Shown here: piece after piece, positions 56,281 to 64,000 of the stretch
Position numbering within the stretch: the stretch's first letter is position 1
Layout of the letters: the number at the start of each line of letters is the position of its first letter
Source of the DNA: Megascapheus bottae
Taxonomy: Eukaryota; Chordata; Mammalia; Rodentia; Geomyidae
Direction of reading: 5' to 3'
Assembly (NCBI GenBank): GCA_024803745.1
Contig: JANJXV010000020.1
Coordinates: 20,686,777-20,750,776, forward strand
Length of the DNA stretch: 64,000 nt
Notes under the pieces: model-generated
What the model was told of the DNA's origin: nothing
What the model saw: the letters and a program-made list of their open reading frames with translations, nothing else
The model's database searches: none
Position numbers and translations under genes: made by a program

Positions 56281-57283
56281 GAGTGAATGAACCCAGCACC
56301 AATGGCAAAGGACATAGCTAGCAGAATAAATAGAAATCCTACAGATTGGGAGAAGATCTTTACTACCTTTTCAAAAAACATTGTCCTCATATCTAAAATA
56401 TACTTAGAGCACAAAAATCAACCCCCCACCAAAACAACTACTCAAAGAAACCACAGACCCATCAATAAGTAAGCTGATGAAAGGCTTCTTCAAAGAAGAC
56501 ATAAAAATGGTCCATAGACTCATGAAGAAATGTTCAACATCTCTGACCATAAAGGAAATTCAAATTAAAACAACATTGAGGTTCTACCTCACCCCAGTTA
56601 GAATGGCCATCATCAAGAAACAAACAACAAGATATATAAGGCCATATAGTATGATGCTAAAAGAAAGGACCTTTAGGGTATAGAAACAAAAGCCATATAA
56701 TGAATGATTGTTGTCCTTAATGTACTATGTTATCTCTCATCTCTTTTGTTGTCCCTTGGTTATCTCATATTGTTACAGTATCCCACTTTGTTAACTGATA
56801 TATTGGATATATTTGTATTTGGTTATTTGAAATTGGATAGGGAAGGGGGGAAAACAAGATGAGGGGTGGGGGGGAAATGGGGATCAAGACATGTAAAAGG
56901 GTATCAATGTATGTGAATTAATGCACTTCCTATCTGGCAAATATCATGTAACCCTTCTATTAATAACAATAAAAAATATGAAAAAAAAATTTAAAAAATA
57001 TATAAAAAAAGAATGAAGCCAAAAGGGAAGTCTGATATGACTGTTGGTGGGAATGTAAACTTGTTCAACCACTCTGGAAAACAGTATAGAGGTTCCTCAA
57101 AAGACAAAACATAGAGCTCCCCTGTGACCCAGCAATCCCATCCCTGAGCATTTACCTAAATGACCACAAACCAGCCCTCACTAAAGCCACCAGCACAACT
57201 ATGTCCATTGCAGCATTCAAGAAAACATGGTATGTATACACAATAGAATTCTATGCTTCCATCAGAAAGAACGACATGTTAAC
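56281..57283 (+). mobile_element. Older LINE-1 ORF2 remnant interrupted by a younger L1 tail
   Basis: Left part 56281-56628 encodes the AKDIASRINRNPTDWEKIF, MKKCSTSLTIKEIQIKTTLR and LTPVRMAIIKK segments. Right part 57009-57283 continues the same gene (tgttggtgggaatgtaaact, gacccagcaatcccatccct, cacaatagaattctatgctt). The 380 bp between is a separate L1 3' UTR. Confidence 0.9.
56629..57008 (+). mobile_element. Younger L1 3' UTR inserted in the older L1
   Basis: Matches the dominant 3' UTR (aaggccatatagtatgatgc, gttgtccttaatgtactatg, G-rich tract near 56845-56880, ctattaataacaataaaaaa) and ends in a long A-rich tail. Confidence 0.93.
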
Positions 57284-57284
57284 A

Positions 57285-57325
57285 GCTCAGGCTCTGAGTT
57301 TAAGCCCCCAAATAATATTTTTTTT
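57285..57325 (+). mobile_element. SINE 3'-end fragment
   Basis: The words cagctcaggctctgagttta and agccccc match the shared right end of both SINE types, followed by a T/A-run. About 30 bp only. Confidence 0.55.
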
Positions 57326-58137
57326 TTAAAAAAAGCCAAAAGTTCAGACTACAGTTTAGAAAGCTTTCTGCTCCTTCTTTAAGACTTGATCCTCGGTTTT
57401 CCACTCTGAATTCTACTTAGGGGTGCCAGTTATTAAGGTAAAAAACAAGTAAAGAACACTCTTCCTCTGAGGCAATGGAGTAGCAATGAACTCAGGACTC
57501 CCACAGTCAGCCTTCTCTGCACTCTCTTAGAAAAGAAATCATTCAATGAGCAAAACCCATTGTATTTCTGATAATGCTCCACAAATGGAATACCAGCCTG
57601 TGCCACATCATTCTTGCCAGTGAGGACATCACTGTATTATTCCTCATTTAGGTGGAGTCAGTTGTACAAAGGCATACTGAACATATGCACAGTATGCAAT
57701 CTTTTCAAAGAAATAACAAACTTGTCAAATTAGTAAGTCTTCATAAAACAGTAGTTGATAAGTAAAAATCATATTTTTAATAAAGAAAAAATGTCCTTCC
57801 ATCTAAATTAAAAGTAGAGCTATATTCCTACTATGTCACAGGTTCCTCTAAGAGTTCCTTCAGGCTCCTCCAATTTCAAATATTTCTATTCTCCCACTTA
57901 ACTAATTCCATAAATTAACATAAATCTCAAGTTATGGGGGCTTTTGAGATTTTATAACCAATTTCCATATTTTTCTTTTATAGCCATGCTATTTCTAACA
58001 GAAATCCACACATCACATACATGTTTCTGTTTCTCCATCACTCTCTCATAGCATATATACATAATAAAATACAAATATATTATCTTTAATATTGTGTTTA
58101 TTATATATGTATATATGTAGATGCCATACATAATAAG
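57326..58137. other. Sequence without a gene
   Basis: Nothing recognisable until an AT-rich run at 58040-58125. Confidence 0.5.
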
Positions 58138-58331
58138 AAATCCTAGATACTCAGGAGACTGAGTCCTGGAAACTTAAGGCCAGTTAAGCATACAAAGGTT
58201 TCTAGACTCCATCTCCAAAATAACTAGCAGTAAGTAGTCCTGGAGGAATAGTTTAAGTGCTGGACTGCCAATGAAGCAAGCAAGATGAGCAAGTAGAACA
58301 CCTTGAGTTAAAACCTTGGTACTGCCAAAAT
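58138..58331 (+). mobile_element. Old B1/tRNA-like SINE
   Basis: The segment aatcctagatactcaggaga is B1-like. The right part (tcctggaggaatagtttaag, then accttgagttaaaaccttgg) is tRNA-like but clearly different from the common families here, so it may be an older family. Confidence 0.6.
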
Positions 58332-58346
58332 AAAAATGACAGAAGG

Positions 58347-58535
58347 GGGCCGGGAGTTTTGCCTAGTGGTAGAGTGCTTGCCTAGCATGTACAAAAACCC
58401 AGGTTCAATTCCTCGGAACCACATACATAGAAAAAAGAGCCGGAAGAGGTGCTGTGGCTCAAGTGGTAGAGCTCTAGCCTTGAGAAAGTCCAAGGACAGT
58501 GCTCATGCCCTGAGCTCAAGCCCAGTACTGGCACA
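58347..58535 (+). mobile_element. Dimeric tRNA(ID)-type SINE
   Basis: Well-preserved sense copy: ggccgggagttttgcctagt, ggttcaattcctcggaacca, connector catacatagaaaaaagagcc, right half ctcaagtggtagagctctag through gctcaagcccagtactggc. The target-site duplication aaaaatgaca(g/a)aagg is at 58332-58346 and 58536-58550. Confidence 0.94.
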
Positions 58536-58550
58536 AAAAATGACAAAAGG

Positions 58551-58789
58551 AAAGGATGAAAAAGCAAAATATATAATACATTTATGCAATGTTTATTATA
58601 TAAGTATATATTATATTACCTATTATATATTGCTATATATCTCTACTATATCATACATAATTATACATATTAAATATGTATTAGCTATATGTATAGATTA
58701 TGTTAATAGAAGTTAAACAGATAATACATGCATAGTTGGAAAGATTCTTGAAAATATAAGAGATTCTTTTTTTTAAATGCTACTTTCTT
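58551..58789 (+). repeat. AT-rich simple sequence
   Basis: Irregular TATA/ATTA runs mainly at 58565-58690. Confidence 0.6.
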
Positions 58790-59308
58790 TTTTTAATATA
58801 TTTTTTATTGTAATTAATAGAAGGGTTACATGATATTTGCCAGATAGATTGTGCATTAATTCCCATGCATTGATATCCTTTCACATGTCTTGGTCCCCAT
58901 TTCCCTTCTCCCCCCCACCCCTCATCTTGTTTTCCCCCGTTCCCTATCCAATTTCAAATAACCAAATACAAATATATGCGATATATCAGGTAACAAAGTG
59001 AGATACTGTAACAATATGAGATAACCAAGGGACAGCAAAAGAGATGAGAGATAACATAGTACCTTAAGAACAACAATCATTCATTATATGGCTTATGTTT
59101 CTATATCCTAGAGATCCTTTCATTTAGCGTCCTACTATATGGCCTTTGGTATCAAGGTTTTGTTCTATTGTAAATCTCTGCTAGGAGAGCCCAAGGTTTC
59201 TACTGATTATGACAAATGAGGGAAACCATTGAGCCTAAGTTCCTTTGAGTCTGGCTTACTTCACTTAATATAATCTTTTCTAAGTCTTTCCATTTCCTAA
59301 CAAATGGG
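58790..59308 (-). mobile_element. LINE-1 3' UTR and end of ORF2
   Basis: Antisense of the dominant 3' UTR (ttattgtaattaatagaagg, gtcttggtccccatttccct, gtaaatctctgctaggagag), then about 100 bases of ORF2 C-terminus (ttcacttaatataatctttt, cctaacaaatgggg) before the truncation at 59308. Confidence 0.92.
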
Positions 59309-60164
59309 GTTTGAGAATCATCAGGTAACATCCTTGACAATAAACCTGACAGTAAATGTGGAGGTGTTTATTGGGTAGAGGCAGGCAGAGAATCTGCAGT
59401 AATAAAAACAGAAATCTATGCTTTTCCATCCAGTAATGAAGCACTATTGAAACCAGGTGAATAATGTAACTGTGATAAGCACTGTGTTTAGAACTAGCAA
59501 AGTGTTCAGAAGGTCTTGAGAAAGAGAGGTAATGAATGGAGCGTTAGCCTGAAGCCAGATAATGTGATGGTCACTACTATAAAGATAAATTGACATGTAT
59601 CAATTTCCTATCTATTATGGAGACAACTGAGAGTGAAAAACATATATGAATGTGCTGGACATTGTAGTGCTTACTCATATCCACTGACATGGCCAATCCC
59701 TCACCTTTAGTAAGTATTAATTATTTCCTAAATGCTCCATATCTCAAGAGGATTGCATTCCACTGAATAGCAGTAAGACTGTATAGGAAATCATCTATTG
59801 TGTCTGTGGAGTTTTCAATTAATACTGAAACATAGTCAGTTGGTATACAGTTTCTTTTTATAGCTGTGCTGCTCCTCCCATTTTAACGTATAACTTGGTG
59901 TTTGTAGACTCCTTTGTCGTCTCTAACATACTTTCCTCTTTGCAGTATCCTTGAAAGACTTTTTTCTCCATTGATTACAGTATCACATTCCTATCTCAGG
60001 CTTCACCTGTTAGCTGATCTAATATGCTGAGGTATTGTGCTGGGGAGTAGAAAGACTGACATTGAATATAAGCTACCTAAGTAACAATCATTGCTTATTA
60101 AAATATAAAGAAGAAAATCTGGTTTTCAGTGTAGTTACTTAAAGATAATAGAAGTATAATTTAA
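59309..60164. other. Sequence without a gene
   Basis: Nothing recognisable. Confidence 0.5.
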
Positions 60165-60245
60165 AAACAGAATGAAGGAATGCACCTATTAACTGGCAAA
60201 TGTAACTGTAACCCCTCTACACATAACCCTGACAAGAAAAAATTT
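60165..60245 (+). mobile_element. Older L1 tail
   Basis: The words ggcaaatgtaactgtaaccc, ctctacacataaccctgaca and an A-rich end fit the older L1 3' terminus also seen at 39540-39600. Confidence 0.6.
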
Positions 60246-60260
60246 TAAAAAATGAATCCT

Positions 60261-60540
60261 GTCTCAATTTCAGCTGCTATAACAAATTATCATAAAAAGA
60301 GTAACTAGGCAAAACTAATTTCTCAAAGTTTGGAAAGATAGAGGATGTTTTAGATCCAAGTATATTCTCTCTGGGTATTCTTTTATAAAGTCACCAATCC
60401 CATTTCCAAGGGTCCCTCCCTCATGACTCCATTATCTGAAAATCTCACCTCCAAATACTTTCACCTTGCAGGTTAGGTTTCAATATACAACTTTGGGAGC
60501 TACAAATACAAGCATTCAATCTATCAAGAATCAAAATGGA
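60261..60540. repeat. Ancient interspersed repeat (family uncertain)
   Basis: Blocks cagctgctataacaaattat, tcacctccaaatactttcac and aggttaggtttcaatataca are those of a common old mammalian repeat; relative of 9160-9470. Confidence 0.5.
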
Positions 60541-60660
60541 AACACCACATATCCTTGCCCTATGATTACCATTTTGTTCATATACCTCAAATGCCCTTTT
60601 TTTCACATTACATTAAATGCTTGGTAATTTAAGGTTAATTAAACAAAGAATCACTTTAAG

Positions 60661-60872
60661 CCGAGTGCGGCGGCTCCTGCCTGTAATCCTAGATACTCAG
60701 GAGGCTGAGATCTGAAGATCAAGGCTAAAAGCCAGCCCAGGCACAAAAGGACCTGAGACTCTTATCTCTAATTAATCCCTAGAAAACAGGAAGTAGAGCT
60801 TGGCTCAAGGGTAGGCTGAAGAGCACAGGGACAGACCCAGGCCAAGTTCAAGCCCCATGACCCATAAAAAGT
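60661..60872 (+). mobile_element. B1-like/tRNA-like dimeric SINE
   Basis: Sense copy: ccgagtgcggcggctcctgc, gatactcaggaggctgagat, gagactcttatctctaatta, shortened right half ending ttcaagccccatgacccata. The target-site duplication (g/a)aat(c/t)actttaag is at 60648-60660 and 60873-60885. Confidence 0.93.
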
Positions 60873-60885
60873 AAATTACTTTAAG

Positions 60886-62717
60886 ATAATATAGAGAATG
60901 AATCCGAAATATTAAAATATACACTCCCCAAAGCATTCGCCTCTTTTAATTAACTAGTGTAACTGCATAAGCATCAAAGCACCAAACATAGTGTTAAATT
61001 TTATCAATAAGAAAAAGGTTTTCCCAGAGGGACACTTAGAAAAAATATATGAAAGATATGGACAGAAATTAAATTGCCAAGAACACTGTTGTTAAATATA
61101 CTCTCCATCTCTTATATGAACAGGGAAGAAGTTAATATGGAAAGAAATTAATAATTCTTATACTAATAGCTTAACTAGGTCTATGACCCAGGATTTTCAG
61201 AGCACTGCTTTTTAAATAACTGTTAAGCACATTTCAAGCTGCCTAAGTCTTCAGTGAAGTCAGTTGTTTCTTCAGAGTGGCAGTGGTAACGCAAAATCCC
61301 ATTTTCCTTTGGTGACAGTAAATGATTAATGCCAGCATGCAGTGAGGTGTCATAACCAGAACTTACCTAGTATAGTAATCTTCCATTGAGAAACTGTAGA
61401 GAAGAAGTATGAAATGAGTCTGAAGACCTCAGTTTATTTACCTTTAAAAAGTGACAGTGACTCTATAAAAAGTACACAGTTGGTTTTTGTTTTCCCCAAG
61501 ATCAATACTAATCATGCTACATAACTAACCCAGAGCAGTTGGTAACAAGCAGGAGACAGTAAACTCAATTCTGTTTTTGTGAAAAAGCCACAAGGCAATA
61601 TATTTTGAAGACAATATATTTTAGAAACTATGGATGTTTAGGCAATACTTCAATAGGAACAAATTTAGAATACATTAATTTTAATAATTATACATAGGCA
61701 TGGACTTAATGTAGTTAATGGTAAAATATAATATGAATCACTACCAAATATTTGTCCCCACAGTTGAGAGGCATCACTCTATACAATGCATTATTTCAAA
61801 ATATGTTTCTATTACCTTCCTATGTGTGGGAGGGAGACTACCTATCTGAATTTTGAAAGGTTAAAGGGCTGCAAGGTTTCTGAATGGAAACAACAAGGGC
61901 ACATGTAGTTGGCAAATGCAGTGAGAGAACAATACAGGGAAAGGTAGATGTAGAAGGAAATAAAATGCAACTAAGTAAGACAAACTCAGTGGAGGAGGCT
62001 GGGGGTGAATGCCAAATTGATTTCACAATGGAGCACAGGTCATTCTCAAAAGCTCACATCCAGTACCAGAAGACTCAGTGTTTATTGCGTGCTTTCTACA
62101 AGGAATGTGGAAAGACACATCATTAAATTGCATGAGCTTTCAGGAGGATTTCAGCAACACACTCCCAGCTAGCAAACAATGAGCAGTATGTGACTTGATA
62201 CAAAATCAGTTTTTCTTCTCTTTGCTACTCCATGGACATACCAACGATTTTTAGTCATTTCTCTTTTTAAATAAAAATTACATTCAAACCGATCACATTG
62301 ACTGAACTAGTGAAGATTCAACTGCAAACCCAGGCCAAAGACTAATCATCCATCCATCCCTATTGTCTTCAGAGGAAGCAATTAGTCAGAGGAAGCTCCT
62401 CAGAGCTTCTTCTAGAGTTAATGGCTGACCTCCTTTTTGGTTCTAATCTCTGGTATGACCACTTAGACATTCAAAAGTTCTTGCTTTGAATTCTACTTCA
62501 CTAGCTTCAGCTGGGGCTTGAACTCCTACCTTTCTACCACTCCACCATACCCTCTAAGGCCATTAATTCTAACTTTGGGTTCATCTTAAACCTGAAGACC
62601 AGTGAATGATTGGAGAAAAATGGAGGTGTAGTTTACGTGTTTTAGTATGTTTCAGACGTTGATCCAGATATTCTATTAGGAGGTGACCACTTGTCACATG
62701 TTTGGGAGGAAAGGCAT
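60886..62717. other. Unique sequence without a gene
   Basis: About 1.8 kb almost free of recognisable repeats. No exon called. Confidence 0.5.
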
Positions 62718-62740
62718 GGGGCCTGGGGGCGGGGCAGGGG
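62718..62740 (+). promoter_or_regulatory. GC box and G-quadruplex motif
   Basis: Four G-runs (4, 5, 4 and 4 G) separated by loops of 3, 1 and 2 bases fit the canonical quadruplex pattern. The middle, GGGGGCGGGGC (62725-62735), contains a perfect Sp1/KLF GC box. The surroundings are AT-rich and no transcription unit is evident. Confidence 0.5.
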
Positions 62741-62934
62741 AGGAAAAGAGAGACAGCAGTAAGTCTCTCAGGAATTCAAGTCAATTAGAAGCAACCATGC
62801 AATGGATTCTCTATAAGATTTAGTACAAACAACTAAAACTTTCTGAGTAAAGCTGCTTCAGCATCACCTATATCTTGTGTTGAGCCCCTACTAACTTGTC
62901 TAGAAATAGAATTTGAGAACCAGAGTGTTAGTCA

Positions 62935-63245
62935 GCATTCATGACAGTAACAAATCACCTAAGACTATCTCTTAAGAAAATAAAAGGTTTATTTTGGCTC
63001 ACAGGATTTATTCCAAGGTCCAGTGGTCCTATGACTTTGGGGCCTATGAAAAGATAGTATATCATAGGAGCATATGGCTAGGGTGCTTCTGTCACTTCAA
63101 CCTGGGAGCTGAGAGACGTAGATGACACATAAAACGAAAACAAGGTCCTACTATCCTCTTCAAGGCCATATTCTAAATGATGTAAGACAATGATGAGGAG
63201 CAAATCACTAAGCCCCGCCCCTTACAGCATACATCACTTTCCAAG
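62935..63245. repeat. Ancient repeat-like segment (family uncertain)
   Basis: The words aaaaggtttattttggctca and caggatttattccaaggtcc resemble a common old mammalian repeat with ttattttggctcacag. Ends with gccccgcccct at 63212. Confidence 0.4.
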
Positions 63246-64000
63246 CAGCCTTACCCTGGAGACCAACCCTTTAGCCCATAAAACAGTGGAGGACAAGAAA
63301 TCTAAATCATGGCTCAGAGTAAGTAAAAGATGGTCTGTAAGTAGAAGCAAAAAACTTAAGATTTGCAGAAAATGAGGGAGAACAAGAAAAACTATTGTAT
63401 AAAAGTATGCCAATCTGATTTGCCTTGGAAAATAGTTACATTGTTTTATATGCATTAAGAAGAATTTCTGTTTTTGGTATTTCATTGCTTTAAATAAAGA
63501 GAAAATTATCTTGGATATATGTTACATAATAGCAAATAATTATTCCCAAACAACTAAGCAGATCAAGTTCCTAAAATTTTACCCCTATTCTGTTTTTTAG
63601 AAAGATTAAAAAATGAAAAACATCAGATCTACCCAATTTGAATTATAATCTAGCTGAATTCATACCACACTCAAATTCCTATGCTACATGTGTACCTTAT
63701 CACACCAAAATGGAAAGTAAAGGGAAATTACATTCGTTCTGCTTCATTCAGATGTATGCATTTTTATGAAGAATGCCAACAATAGGAAAGAAAATAAAAA
63801 TGGTTTCTGATTTATTCTGATTTAACCAGAAAAATCAACTTAATCAGAGCACCTGTTCCATAAGCAGGCTGGTTAATTGATGCTTTACTACATTACCTGG
63901 GATTTCAGTGGCTGCTTCAGAGTGCCTGAAGATAAGTACCTTCAAAAGCAAAGCATAGCTCACAGATGAGGTACTTACTTTTTAGAGTTAGTATAAAAAC
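63246..64000. other. AT-rich sequence without a gene
   Basis: Nothing recognisable. The last 180 bases are free of repeats and of ordinary complexity. Confidence 0.5.

Overview
The window is non-coding mammalian DNA and almost certainly comes from a rodent. It is AT-rich and filled with 5'-truncated LINE-1 (L1) copies, tRNA/ID-like and B1(7SL)-like dimeric SINEs, worn MIR and MaLR-type LTR remnants, and microsatellites. The dominant SINE units (an ID-like tRNA left half beginning gccgggagtttggcctagtgg, and a B1-like left half followed by a tRNA-like right half) recall repeats of squirrel-related or castorimorph rodents such as kangaroo rats and pocket mice. That lineage guess is from memory and uncertain. 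I found no cellular protein-coding gene, rRNA, functional tRNA, CRISPR array or bacterial/phage feature. The longer open frames are L1 ORF remnants or low-complexity artefacts.

Layout. 0-2.3 kb: an L1 copy (ORF1 C-terminus, inter-ORF spacer, twice-deleted ORF2, 3' UTR). 2.3-10.4 kb: mostly unique or ancient sequence with one ID-type SINE, a MaLR-type LTR remnant, a CTCF-like site and a short L1 tail flanked by a 38-bp duplication. 10.4-12.4 kb: a minus-strand L1 ending in an oppositely oriented L1 tail. 12.4-25 kb: unique AT-rich sequence with SINEs, including a SINE-in-SINE nest at 21.1-21.7 kb, and TG arrays. 25.2-29 kb: L1 pieces, a SINE with a Z-DNA-prone CA/CG tail and a plus-strand L1. 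29-36.8 kb: unassigned sequence, an old L1 split by a SINE, further SINEs and a MaLR-type LTR.

36.8-45.2 kb: SINEs, two outward-facing L1 tails, a pyrimidine tract and a roughly 285-bp purine array. 45-49.3 kb: unique DNA, a MIR piece, then two L1 fragments from older subfamilies, one with a 166-residue open ORF2 C-terminus. 49.3-54 kb: unique sequence with one well-preserved SINE and a second CTCF-like site. 54.2-55.9 kb: a cluster of three SINEs, including two tandem insertions sharing one target site and an uninterrupted 268-nt homopurine tail. 56.3-59.3 kb: a younger L1 inserted in an older one, then another minus-strand L1 tail. 59.3-64 kb: unique DNA with one SINE, two ancient repeats and a GC-box/G-quadruplex spot.

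No genes work together here. The biology visible is retrotransposition: L1s supply the machinery, SINEs carry pol III A/B boxes and poly(A) tails, and their tails seed the microsatellites. The region looks like a gene desert or a large intron. All coordinates of diverged repeats are approximate to about 10-20 bases.
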